A stretch of 64,000 nucleotides of DNA from Mycolicibacterium sp. GF69 (GTDB lineage Bacteria; Actinomycetota; Actinomycetes; Mycobacteriales; Mycobacteriaceae). Numbering within the stretch: the first letter of the stretch is position 1; every line of letters starts with the position of its first letter. The notes under the pieces are model-generated. The model did not search any database. It was not told the DNA's origin and was given only the letters and a program-made list of their open reading frames with translations. Below, piece after piece: positions 36,820-44,968 of this stretch. The DNA lies in assembly GCF_003284965.1 (NCBI RefSeq), contig NZ_QMEW01000021.1:1-64000 (forward strand), given 5' to 3'. The position numbers were made by a program, and so were the translations under genes.

Positions 36820-38417
36820 GGCCACGTGGACCACGCGGGCTCGTCCGCGGTGACATCTCGGCCGTAGCGCTGGGCGGCCAGGGTTCGGTAACGACGGATG
36901 ATCGGATCGGTCGTGGGATCCATCATTAACGGCGGCAACGGGCCGAGCTTGGTCAGCGACGCGCCTCTGGCCAGGGCCGGGTCGTCATGCGAGGGGCCCG
37001 CCGCGACGAGCGCATAGTCCTGCGCCGACTCCACCGGGACTGCTGCGGTCGCGGTGTCCGCCCACGCCAGAGTGTCGGCCGAACCGGGTTCGGAGCTGAA
37101 TGTGCCGCGCGCAGTGTGGTATTCGATGAGCTCGCTGACGAGATTGGTGTTGCCCCACTCCCATGCGACGGCGAAGGCGCCGGCGAGGATCGGAGCCGAT
37201 ACGTGGGTCGCCCACCGCATCCGGGCGTCGGCATCCGGTATCGAGTGTCGCACCGAGTCGACCGCCAGGGCCGCGGGCACTTTGAGTTCAGCGGCTCGTT
37301 CCAGCTTCTCCGCCGCGTGGACGGGATCGGCGAGCGCATCGGCACGCCAGATGCTGCCGAGTTGATCGTCGAGCCGGGCGTACTGCAGCCAACTGTGCCG
37401 CGGCCAACCGTCGAGTAGCTCACGTGCCTGTGCGACGCGGTCACGGGCCGCGGCGAAGTCACCACGAAAGATGTCGACCCAGCTGCGCTGCAACAAAATT
37501 CGATGGATGTGCAGCGGTTTCTCGATCTCCCGCCAGTGCCGTTCGGCATAACCGAGTCGCTCGTCGGCATCGTCGAAGGCTTCGACGGAGATGCTGATCA
37601 GCCCGAAGTACAGCCAGCACCGCGAGACATCGTGGGCGCGCATGTGTTCGGCGATGGCCGGATAGGCCGCGTGGACCAGGGTCTGTGCCTGCGCCCGGTC
37701 CCCCGCGGACCATGCCGCCGTGGCGCGTTCGAGTTGTGTTCGCGACACCGCCAGCCGCCACCCCCGCGCTTCGGCACGGGCTCCGGCTCGCCGCAGCCAG
37801 GGGTCGGCTTCCGAGAGCCGGCCGGTCTCGACACAGAACCGGCCGTAGCCGGTCGCCCCCAGAACGAGCAGGTGGTCGTGGAAATCATCGGGAAGGGCGC
37901 CGCGATCGGCGGGATGTTCGATGGCGTCGATTACCCGCTGCCACAAGGGAATCGAGCGCATGTGCAGGTCGTCGTCGCACAGCGCGATCGCGCATAGAAG
38001 CTCGGCGTACGTGGTGAGAAAGCGGTGTTCGGCAGCGAGTTCGACGTCCGGTTCGTCGTCGGTCAGCGCTATCAGCTCAGCCTCCGCGGATTCATGGTCT
38101 CCGTGCGCGGCGGCCAGTCCGATCTGCAGGAACTGTGCACGGCGCGAGTACCGGCGCACCATTCGGTCGAGTTCGGCGCTCGACACCGACATCCCCGCCA
38201 GGCAGTCCCGCATACGGTGTAGGCACTCCTCGGTCCCGCTGTATGCGGTGCGCACGAGATAGATCTCGCCGAGCAGCGCGTACGCCTCCAACATCCAGTC
38301 ATCGCGGCCGACCTGCTCGATCTCTGGCAGTAACGACACCAGCAGATCTTTGGCCGCCTCCTCCTGCGCGGCGAACGCCAGGCAACGCGCGCGCTCGAGA
38401 TCCGCGGTGATCGCCAC
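36816..38417 (-). CDS. TPR-like helical-repeat protein of the CHAT cassette
   Basis: About 533 aa. Repeating helix pairs run through the chain: AFAAQEEAAKDLLVSLLPEI, ALLGEIYLVRTAYSGTEECL, YGRFCVETGRLSEADPWLRR, LQRSWVDIFRGDFAAARDRV. This is the pattern of a TPR-type solenoid, a common sensor or adaptor for CHAT proteases. The start is uncertain. I prefer the GTG at 38417, because an ATG at 38444 and a TTG at 38483 lie within or before the strong hairpin at 38432-38464. The stop overlaps the CHAT start (GTGA). There is no membrane segment. Confidence 0.8.
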   Translation of the reverse strand: MAITADLERARCLAFAAQEEAAKDLLVSLLPEIEQVGRDDWMLEAYALLGEIYLVRTAYSGTEECLHRMRDCLAGMSVSSAELDRMVRRYSRRAQFLQIGLAAAHGDHESAEAELIALTDDEPDVELAAEHRFLTTYAELLCAIALCDDDLHMRSIPLWQRVIDAIEHPADRGALPDDFHDHLLVLGATGYGRFCVETGRLSEADPWLRRAGARAEARGWRLAVSRTQLERATAAWSAGDRAQAQTLVHAAYPAIAEHMRAHDVSRCWLYFGLISISVEAFDDADERLGYAERHWREIEKPLHIHRILLQRSWVDIFRGDFAAARDRVAQARELLDGWPRHSWLQYARLDDQLGSIWRADALADPVHAAEKLERAAELKVPAALAVDSVRHSIPDADARMRWATHVSAPILAGAFAVAWEWGNTNLVSELIEYHTARGTFSSEPGSADTLAWADTATAAVPVESAQDYALVAAGPSHDDPALARGASLTKLGPLPPLMMDPTTDPIIRRYRTLAAQRYGRDVTADEPAWSTWP

Positions 38418-38431
38418 CGCTGAATCATAGA

Positions 38432-38464
38432 AAGCGGCGGGCATGCCTGGCACGCCCGCCGCTT
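38432..38464 (-). terminator. Terminator hairpin behind the LpqH-like lipoprotein gene
   Basis: AAGCGGCGGGC and GCCCGCCGCTT are perfect 11-bp complements around an 11-nt loop, followed on the minus strand by TTTCTATG. It begins 16 nt after the lipoprotein stop. It would separate the lipoprotein from the CHAT cassette, unless read-through feeds the cassette. Confidence 0.75.
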
Positions 38465-38479
38465 CGGGAGGTGGATCGC

Positions 38480-38953
38480 TCAACTGCAGTTCACCCTGAC
38501 GGTGAACGGCCTGGTGATCGATCCTGCCATCGGGTTCGAAATGTCGGCGCCGGTGGCCTCGCCGGTGATGGTGTATGTGCTGCCGTCCACCTTCACCTCG
38601 GCCGAACCGACCTTGGCGCCCATGGCATTGGTGACCGCGAGCGCATTGCCGTCGACGACCATGCCCAGCGACTCCACCGTCGGGGTGGCTTCGTCGGTCA
38701 TCACGATGCCCAGGCCCTGCTGGCCCCCGATCGCACCGCTCGCGACGTTGATCCTGCCGCCCTGCTTGACGCAGGTGACCGTGTCCAGGTCCAGGCCGTC
38801 GAGGTCTTTGCCGTCGACCTTGACCTCTGTGCTGCCGCCGTTGCTCACCCCGGCCGCGCCGGCCGAAGGAGTGCTGCCCTTGTCGTCCGAACAGCCCACC
38901 AGCACGGCGGCCCCGGCGACCAGTCCGATCAGTCCCGCGACAACTCGATTCAT
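38480..38953 (-). CDS. LpqH (19-kDa antigen) family lipoprotein
   Basis: 157 aa from the ATG at 38953, with GAAGGGAAG upstream. It has a lipoprotein signal with lipobox LVGC; the Cys is residue ~21. The mature part follows the LpqH pattern: TCVKQGGRINVASGAIG, a VVDGNALAVT strand, then ATGADISNPMAGSITRPF and a terminal VNCS Cys, which pairs with the first domain Cys. It would be a surface-exposed lipoprotein. It is upstream of the CHAT cassette on the same strand but cut off from it by a hairpin. Confidence 0.88.
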   Translation of the reverse strand: MNRVVAGLIGLVAGAAVLVGCSDDKGSTPSAGAAGVSNGGSTEVKVDGKDLDGLDLDTVTCVKQGGRINVASGAIGGQQGLGIVMTDEATPTVESLGMVVDGNALAVTNAMGAKVGSAEVKVDGSTYTITGEATGADISNPMAGSITRPFTVRVNCS

Positions 38954-39039
38954 CGATCTTCCCTTCGTTCGGACGTCGCCCCGATGGCGCCCGTCATGGG
39001 GAAAGTCAAAAGCGCGCGCATCGCTACCGATCCCAAACT

Positions 39040-39062
39040 TTGTCGGCGGCCGCGGGTACGGT
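39040..39062 (+). promoter_or_regulatory. PafBC-type DNA-damage promoter of the AlkZ-like gene
   Basis: TTGTCGGCG (39040-39048), 8 nt, then TACGGT (39057-39062). This fits the mycobacterial RecA-independent damage promoter TTGTCRGTG-N8-TANNNT at all but one position. The ATG at 39071 lies 8 nt further on, so the message should be leaderless. The same layout stands before uvrA and uvrB in this window. Confidence 0.7.
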
Positions 39063-39070
39063 TCGCTGCG

Positions 39071-40228
39071 ATGCGCAGCTTCACGATCGACGAGCGCCGT
39101 GCGCGGCTCGCCCGTCGCCACTTCCTGTGTGCGCCCGCGGAGTCCGTGGGCGCGGCCGTACACGGCCTCGTCGGCCTGCACACCACCGACCCGGCCACGC
39201 CGTACCTGTCGCTGTGGGCGCGGCTGGCCGGGTTCACCGTCGCCGATCTGGACGGCGAAACCTATGAGCGCCGGACGCTGGCCAAGCACCTCGCGATGCG
39301 CAGGACGCTGTGGACCGTGTGCGTCGATGATCTGCCGCTGGTGCAGTCCGCGGCGAGCGACCGGGTGGCCGACAACGAGCGTCGCCGACTCGTCGCCGAC
39401 GCGCAGAAGGCCGGTCTCTGTACCGACGGCCACGCATGGCTCGACGCGGCCCGTACGGCGGTGTTGCGTCACCTCGACGAGAACGGCCCGACCAACGCCA
39501 AGGAGCTGCGGGCCGCGTTACCTGCATTGGCGGGCACCTGGGACCCGGCCCCGGGTAAGCGCTGGGGCGGCCAGACACCGTTGGCGCCGCGGATCCTGAC
39601 CGCGTTGTCGGTGCGCGGGGACATCATGCGAGGCCCCAACGAGGGCCAGTGGACGACGTCGCGTCCGTGCTGGGTGGCGACCGCGGATTGGCTCGGCCCC
39701 GTCGAGGCGGTGGACCCCGATGCGGCTCCGGCAACGCTGGTGCGACGGTGGTTGGCCAGCTTCGGGCCGGCCACCGTCACCGACGTCAAGTGGTGGTTCG
39801 GCACCACACTGACGTGGGCGCGCGACGGGTTGCGCGACATCGGCGCCGTCGAGGTCGATCTCGACGGCACACCGGGATTCGCGCTACCCGACGATCTCGA
39901 CGTCGAACCCGAGCCCGAGCCGTGGTGCGCGCTGCTGCCCGGTCTGGACGTCACGACGATGGGCTGGTTCGACCGCGACTGGTACCTCGGGTCACACCGC
40001 AGTCAGGTGTTCGACCGCAACGGCAACGGCGGGCCGACCGCCTGGTGCGACGGCCGGATCGTCGGGGGATGGAGCCAAGACGAGGCTGGTCGCGTCGAAG
40101 TGCGTCTGCTCGAGGACGTCAGCAAGTCTGCGCACAAAGCGTTGCAGCGACGCGCGGTCGAGCTGACGGACTGGCTCGACGGCGTGCGGGTGAGCCCGCG
40201 GTTCCCTTCGCCGCTGTCGAAGCGCTAA
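39071..40228 (+). CDS. Winged-helix DNA-binding protein, AlkZ/YcaQ (HTH_42) glycosylase family
   Basis: 385 aa from the ATG at 39071. The HTH_42 superfamily includes YcaQ and AlkZ, which remove bulky or crosslinked bases. Seen here are the N-terminal domain with AVHGLVGLHTTDPATPYLSL, the RRTLAKHLAMRRTLWTV segment, and the C-terminal VRRWLASFGPATVTDVKWWF and LLEDVSKSAHKALQRRAVEL. The catalytic position, QxQ or QxD in the studied enzymes, reads His-Thr-Thr-Asp (residues 37-40), so this is a variant branch. The promoter points to a DNA-damage role. It is convergent with uvrA. Confidence 0.85.
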   Translation: MRSFTIDERRARLARRHFLCAPAESVGAAVHGLVGLHTTDPATPYLSLWARLAGFTVADLDGETYERRTLAKHLAMRRTLWTVCVDDLPLVQSAASDRVADNERRRLVADAQKAGLCTDGHAWLDAARTAVLRHLDENGPTNAKELRAALPALAGTWDPAPGKRWGGQTPLAPRILTALSVRGDIMRGPNEGQWTTSRPCWVATADWLGPVEAVDPDAAPATLVRRWLASFGPATVTDVKWWFGTTLTWARDGLRDIGAVEVDLDGTPGFALPDDLDVEPEPEPWCALLPGLDVTTMGWFDRDWYLGSHRSQVFDRNGNGGPTAWCDGRIVGGWSQDEAGRVEVRLLEDVSKSAHKALQRRAVELTDWLDGVRVSPRFPSPLSKR

Positions 40229-40260
40229 GTGGCGAGCACAAGTTCAGTTTCGGCGGACAG

Positions 40261-43170
40261 TCAGGCGCTGGCTCTGGCCTTCCGGCCGTTGCGTACCTTC
40301 GGCTTCGGCCGGGCGACCCCCAGACACTCCGCGAGGAAGTGACCCGTGTAGCTGTCGGGATTGACCGCGACATCCTCGGGTGTCCCGGTCGCGACCAGGG
40401 TGCCGCCGCCGGCGCCGCCCTCGGGCCCCATGTCGACGATCCAGTCCGACGTCTTGATCACGTCCAGGTTGTGCTCGATGACGATCACCGTATTGCCCTT
40501 GTCCACAAGGCCATTGATCACCTTGAGCAGCTTACGGATGTCCTCGAAATGCAGCCCGGTGGTCGGCTCATCGAGGATGTAGATCGTTCGGCCCGTCGAC
40601 CGCTTCTGCAGCTCGGAGGCGAGCTTGACGCGCTGCGCCTCACCGCCGGACAGCGTCGGCGCGGGCTGGCCGAGCCGGACGTAACCCAGGCCGACGTCGA
40701 CGAGCGTCTTGAGGTACCGGTGGATCGAGGTGATGGGTTCGAAGAACTCCGTCGCCTCTTCGATCGACATGTCGAGAACCTCGGCGATGGTCTTGCCCTT
40801 GTAGTGCACCTCGAGCGTCTCGCGGTTGTACCGGGCGCCCTGGCACACCTCGCACGGCACATACACGTCGGGAAGGAAGTTCATCTCAATCTTGATGGTG
40901 CCGTCGCCCGAGCAGGCCTCGCAGCGTCCGCCCTTGACGTTGAACGAGAACCGGCCCGGTTGGTAGCCGCGCACTTTGGCCTCGGTGGTGGCCGCGAACA
41001 GGGTGCGGATCTTGTCGAACACCCCGGTGTAAGTGGCCGGATTGGAGCGTGGTGTGCGGCCGATCGGCGACTGGTCGACCCGGACCAGCTTGTCGAGCTT
41101 GTCGAGACCCGTCACCCGGGTGTGCCGGCCCGGCACCTGCCGGGCGCCGTTGAGCTTGTTCGCCAGCACCGACGCCAGGATGTCGTTGACCAACGTGGAC
41201 TTACCTGAACCCGAGACGCCGGTGACCGCTGTCAGCACCCCGAGCGGGAAGGCCACGTCGATCTCGCGCAGGTTGTGCTCGCGGGCGCCGACCACCGTCA
41301 GCTGCCGCTTCTTGTCGACGGGCCGCCGGAGCGCCGGCACCTCGATCTCTTCCTTGCCCGAAAGATAGGCTCCGGTAAGCGATTCCGGGTTCTTGACGAG
41401 TTCGTCGTATGGCCCGCTGTGCACGATCTGCCCGCCGTGCTCGCCGGCGGCCGGACCGATGTCGACGACCCAGTCGGCGTGGGCGATGGTGTCGAGGTCG
41501 TGCTCCACGACGATCAGCGTGTTGCCGAGGTCGCGCAACCGGACCAGCGTGTCGATCAGCCGGCGATTGTCCCGCTGGTGCAGTCCGATCGACGGCTCGT
41601 CGAGCACGTAGAGCACGCCGACGAGCCCCGACCCGATCTGGGTGGCAAGCCGGATCCGTTGTGCCTCACCGCCGGACAGCGTGGCTGCGGCCCGCGACAG
41701 CGACAGGTAGTCCAGACCGACGTCGAGCAGGAACCCCAGCCGAGACTGGATCTCCTTGAGTACCTGACCCGCGATGGCCTGCTCGCGGGTGCCCAGCGTC
41801 AACGCGTTGAGGAACTCCGAGCACTCCGCGATCGACAGTTCGGCGACCTCGGCAATGGATTTCGCGCCGAACTCCCCCGCCGTCAGCGTCACCGCGAGAA
41901 TCTCCGGTTTCAGCCGCGTGCCATCGCATTCCGGGCAGGGCACGTCGCGCATGAATCCCTCGTAGCGCTCCTTCATCTGCTCGGAGTCGGTCTGCTCCAT
42001 GCGGCGCTGCAGGAACGCCATCACGCCCTCGAAATCGGCGTAGTACGAACGGGTTCGGCCGTAACGGTTCTTGTACCGCACGTGCACCTGCTCGTCGCAT
42101 CCCTCGAGGATCGCCCTGCGCGCCTTGGCCGGCAGCTTGCGCCACGGGGTGTCGACGTCGAACCCGAGTTGGGTGCCGAGTCCGGCGAGCATCCGGGTGA
42201 AGTACTCGGCGGTCTGGCCCATCGACCAGGGCGCGATCGCGCCCTCGGCCAGGGTCAGGTCGGGGTCCGGGACGACGAGTTCGGGGTCGACCTCTTTTCG
42301 GATGCCCAGCCCCACGCACTCCGGGCAGGCACCGTAGGGCGAGTTGAACGAGAACGACCGCGGTTCGAGGTCGTCGACGGCCAGCGGGTGCCCGTTGGGG
42401 CAGGCCAGCCTCTCGGAGAACCGCTGCTCGCGGTGCGGGTGGTCGTCCTCACGATCGACGAACTCCAACACCACGATGCCGTCGGCCAGGTTCAGCGCGG
42501 TCTCGATCGAGTCGGTCAGCCGCTGCTTGGCGGTGGCCTTCACGGTGAGCCGGTCGACGACCACCTCGATGTCGTGCTTCTCCTGCTTTTTGAGCTTCGG
42601 CGGATCGGTGAGCGGATACACCACACCGTCCACCCGCACGCGGCTGTAGCCCTGGCTGTTGAGCTTGTCGAAGAGGTCGACGAACTCGCCCTTGCGGGTG
42701 CGCACCACCGGCGCGAGCACCTGGAAGCGCAGCCCCTCGTCCATCGCGAGCACCTGGTCGACGATCTGTTGCGGGGTCTGGCGGGCGATCCGCTCCCCGC
42801 ACACGGGACAGTGCGGTGTGCCGGCGCGGGCGTACAACAAGCGCAGGTAGTCGTAGACCTCGGTGATGGTGCCGACCGTCGACCGCGGGTTGCGGTTGGT
42901 GGATTTCTGATCGATCGATACGGCCGGCGACAGCCCCTCGATGAAGTCGACGTCGGGTTTGTCCATCTGACCGAGGAACTGGCGCGCATAAGCCGACAGC
43001 GACTCGACGTAACGGCGCTGGCCCTCGGCGAAGATGGTGTCGAAGGCCAGCGACGACTTACCCGAGCCCGACAACCCGGTGAAGACGATCAGCGCGTCAC
43101 GGGGCAGATCAAGATCGACACTGCGTAGGTTGTGTTCGCGCGCACCCTTGACGACAAGGCGGTCAGCCAC
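40261..43170 (-). CDS. uvrA: UvrABC excinuclease subunit A
   Basis: Damage-recognition ATPase of nucleotide excision repair. 969 aa from a GTG at 43170 with GGGAGGAA before it. Two ABC modules: GLSGSGKSSLAFDTI with LSGGEAQRIRLA, and GVSGSGKSTLVNDIL with LSGGEAQRVKLA. Zinc-finger Cys pairs are CPVCGER, CPECVGLG, CPECDG and CEACSGDG. The UvrB-binding and insertion domains are of normal length. Start and promoter are described with the damage promoter at 43201-43223. Confidence 0.98.
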   Translation of the reverse strand: MADRLVVKGAREHNLRSVDLDLPRDALIVFTGLSGSGKSSLAFDTIFAEGQRRYVESLSAYARQFLGQMDKPDVDFIEGLSPAVSIDQKSTNRNPRSTVGTITEVYDYLRLLYARAGTPHCPVCGERIARQTPQQIVDQVLAMDEGLRFQVLAPVVRTRKGEFVDLFDKLNSQGYSRVRVDGVVYPLTDPPKLKKQEKHDIEVVVDRLTVKATAKQRLTDSIETALNLADGIVVLEFVDREDDHPHREQRFSERLACPNGHPLAVDDLEPRSFSFNSPYGACPECVGLGIRKEVDPELVVPDPDLTLAEGAIAPWSMGQTAEYFTRMLAGLGTQLGFDVDTPWRKLPAKARRAILEGCDEQVHVRYKNRYGRTRSYYADFEGVMAFLQRRMEQTDSEQMKERYEGFMRDVPCPECDGTRLKPEILAVTLTAGEFGAKSIAEVAELSIAECSEFLNALTLGTREQAIAGQVLKEIQSRLGFLLDVGLDYLSLSRAAATLSGGEAQRIRLATQIGSGLVGVLYVLDEPSIGLHQRDNRRLIDTLVRLRDLGNTLIVVEHDLDTIAHADWVVDIGPAAGEHGGQIVHSGPYDELVKNPESLTGAYLSGKEEIEVPALRRPVDKKRQLTVVGAREHNLREIDVAFPLGVLTAVTGVSGSGKSTLVNDILASVLANKLNGARQVPGRHTRVTGLDKLDKLVRVDQSPIGRTPRSNPATYTGVFDKIRTLFAATTEAKVRGYQPGRFSFNVKGGRCEACSGDGTIKIEMNFLPDVYVPCEVCQGARYNRETLEVHYKGKTIAEVLDMSIEEATEFFEPITSIHRYLKTLVDVGLGYVRLGQPAPTLSGGEAQRVKLASELQKRSTGRTIYILDEPTTGLHFEDIRKLLKVINGLVDKGNTVIVIEHNLDVIKTSDWIVDMGPEGGAGGGTLVATGTPEDVAVNPDSYTGHFLAECLGVARPKPKVRNGRKARASA

Positions 43171-43200
43171 CCGGTTCCTCCCAAGACATAGTTCAAAACC

Positions 43201-43223
43201 ATGCTATGTGCCGCCTCCGACAA
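43201..43223 (-). promoter_or_regulatory. PafBC-type DNA-damage promoter of uvrA
   Basis: On the minus strand TTGTCGGAG (43223-43215), 8 nt, then TAGCAT (43206-43201), matching the RecA-independent mycobacterial damage promoter. The expected start is near 43194, giving a leader of about 24 nt that carries the ribosome site of uvrA. No LexA box (GAAC-N4-GTTC) was seen here. Confidence 0.7.
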
Positions 43224-43264
43224 GTCGGCGGTCAAGCCGGCCCGAAGCCCGATACCGTGAGGGC

Positions 43265-43936
43265 ATGACCACCGTCGACGACAGCTACACCGGCCACGTC
43301 GAGCCGGGCACCGCCGCACGCCGCGCTCTGCCGGGCGCCACGATCGTCAAGGCCTCGGTCGGCCCGATGGACAACAACGCGTTCCTGATCACGTGTTCCC
43401 GAACGGGAGAAACGCTGCTCATCGACGCCGCCAACGACGCACCGGTCCTGCTCGAGCTGATCGAGAAGCACGCGCCCAAGGTGTCGCTGATCGTCACCAG
43501 CCATCAGCACTTCGACCACGTGCAGGCACTGGAAGAAGTGGCGAAGGCCACAGGCGCGCCGACCGCCGCGCATCAACGCGACGCCGACGCCCTACCCGTC
43601 AAGCCGGACCGGATCCTGGCCCACGGCGACACGGTCGAGATCGGCGACCTGAAGTTCGACGTCATCCACCTGCAGGGCCACACCCCCGGCTCGGTGGCGC
43701 TGGCGCTCGACGGGGCCGACGAGGCGACCCACCTGTTCACCGGGGACTGCCTGTTTCCCGGCGGCGTCGGCAAGACGTGGGAAGACGGCGCCTTCGACCA
43801 GTTGCTCGGCGACGTGACCCGTCGAGTGTTCGACGTCTACGACGATTCCACGGTCGTCTATCCGGGCCACGGCGACGACACCACGCTCGGAACCGAACGC
43901 CCACACCTGGCGGAGTGGAAAGAACGCGGTTGGTAG
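43265..43936 (+). CDS. MBL-fold metallohydrolase (Rv1637c-like)
   Basis: 223 aa from the ATG at 43265. Metallo-beta-lactamase fold of the glyoxalase-II type: HQHFDH (zinc motif HxHxDH), LQGHTPGSVAL, FTGDCLFPGG and YPGHGDDTTLGTE supply the remaining ligands. The substrate is not known. It is divergent from uvrA, as in M. tuberculosis. Confidence 0.93.
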   Translation: MTTVDDSYTGHVEPGTAARRALPGATIVKASVGPMDNNAFLITCSRTGETLLIDAANDAPVLLELIEKHAPKVSLIVTSHQHFDHVQALEEVAKATGAPTAAHQRDADALPVKPDRILAHGDTVEIGDLKFDVIHLQGHTPGSVALALDGADEATHLFTGDCLFPGGVGKTWEDGAFDQLLGDVTRRVFDVYDDSTVVYPGHGDDTTLGTERPHLAEWKERGW

Positions 43937-44032
43937 TCGCGTCCGAGCGGGCCCGGCCACCGTCGCTACCGCGAGATGGCGACGTCGCTGGGGTTCCAGG
44001 GTCATATGCAATGGGCCGCGGCAATGCTGTGA
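43937..44032 (+). pseudogene. Possible gene remnant behind the MBL-fold gene
   Basis: Directly after the MBL-gene TAG the same frame stays open to a TGA at 44030-44032 and reads a protein-like tail ending RRYREMATSLGFQGHMQWAA. It could be the eroded 3' end of a lost gene or a chance extension. There is no start or ribosome site. Low confidence. Confidence 0.25.
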
Positions 44033-44081
44033 GCACGCTGTCCTAGGCTGGTCGAAACGGCAGGTCATTGAGGAGACAGGG

Positions 44082-44963
44082 ATGAATGAGGACCAGTTGA
44101 AGAAGGCGCAGAGCGGCGCCGGTTTCATCGCAGCGCTCGATCAGAGCGGCGGGAGCACGCCCAAGGCGCTGAAGCTCTACGGCATTTCCGAAGACAGCTA
44201 CTCCGGTGACGAGCAGATGTTCGACCTGGTGCACGAAATGCGGACCCGCATCATCACCAGCCCCGCCTTCGACGGCGACCGCATCATGGGCGCGATCCTG
44301 TTCGAGATGACCATGGATCGCGAGATCGAAGGCCGGCCGACGGCCGACTATCTGTGGAACGTCAAGAACATCGTGCCGTACCTCAAGATCGACAAGGGTC
44401 TGGCCGAGGAGAAGGACGGCGCCCAGACGATGAAGCCGATGCCCGGTCTCGACGAGTTGCTCGACCGGGCCGTCGCCAACGGGGTCTTCGGCACCAAGGA
44501 ACGCTCGGTGATCAAGGCCCCCGGTGCAGGCTTGGACGCCGTCGTGGACCAGCAGTTCGAGGTGGCCCGGCAGGTGCTGGCCAAGGGGCTGGTACCGATC
44601 ATCGAACCCGAGGTCGACATCAACAGCCCGAAGAAGGCCGAGGCCGAGGACCAGCTCAAGGCCGCACTGCTGGAGGCCGTCGGCAAGCTCGGCGACCAGA
44701 AGGTCATGCTCAAGCTGACGTTGCCCGACACCGACAACCTGTACAAGGACCTGGTCGACCATCCCAATGTGTTGCGGGTGGTCGCGTTGTCGGGCGGATA
44801 CAGCCGCGACGTGGCGAACGAGAAACTCTCGCGCAACGTCGGTGTCATCGCGAGCTTCTCGCGCGCGCTGACCGAGGGGCTGACCGCTCAGCAGAGCGAT
44901 GAGGAGTTCAATTCGACGCTCGATCAGGCGATCGCGAGCATCGCCAAGGCGTCGAACACCTGA
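44082..44963 (+). CDS. Class I fructose-bisphosphate aldolase
   Basis: 293 aa, the short bacterial class I type. Seen are the N-terminal GFIAALDQSGGSTPKALK, the active-site strand VPYLKIDKGLAEEKDG and GLVPIIEPEVDINSPKKAEA, and KVMLKLTLPD with its likely Schiff-base Lys. It cleaves fructose 1,6-bisphosphate without a metal. Mycobacteria generally have a class II enzyme; some also carry this one. GAGGAG precedes the ATG, and TAGGCT (44044-44049) is a likely -10. Five bases separate it from the lnt-like gene. Confidence 0.93.
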   Translation: MNEDQLKKAQSGAGFIAALDQSGGSTPKALKLYGISEDSYSGDEQMFDLVHEMRTRIITSPAFDGDRIMGAILFEMTMDREIEGRPTADYLWNVKNIVPYLKIDKGLAEEKDGAQTMKPMPGLDELLDRAVANGVFGTKERSVIKAPGAGLDAVVDQQFEVARQVLAKGLVPIIEPEVDINSPKKAEAEDQLKAALLEAVGKLGDQKVMLKLTLPDTDNLYKDLVDHPNVLRVVALSGGYSRDVANEKLSRNVGVIASFSRALTEGLTAQQSDEEFNSTLDQAIASIAKASNT

Positions 44964-44968
44964 TCTGG

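Noticed and set aside
38471..39070. Long 5' extension of the AlkZ-like gene (585-aa version)
   Set aside because: It would run antisense through the lipoprotein gene; the ATG at 39071 follows a good promoter and begins the conserved fold.
43190..43235. CRISPR or phage attachment repeats near uvrA and around tRNA-Cys
   Set aside because: Only single short dyads were seen, with no spaced repeats, and no integrase gene or direct repeat of the tRNA 3' end lies nearby.
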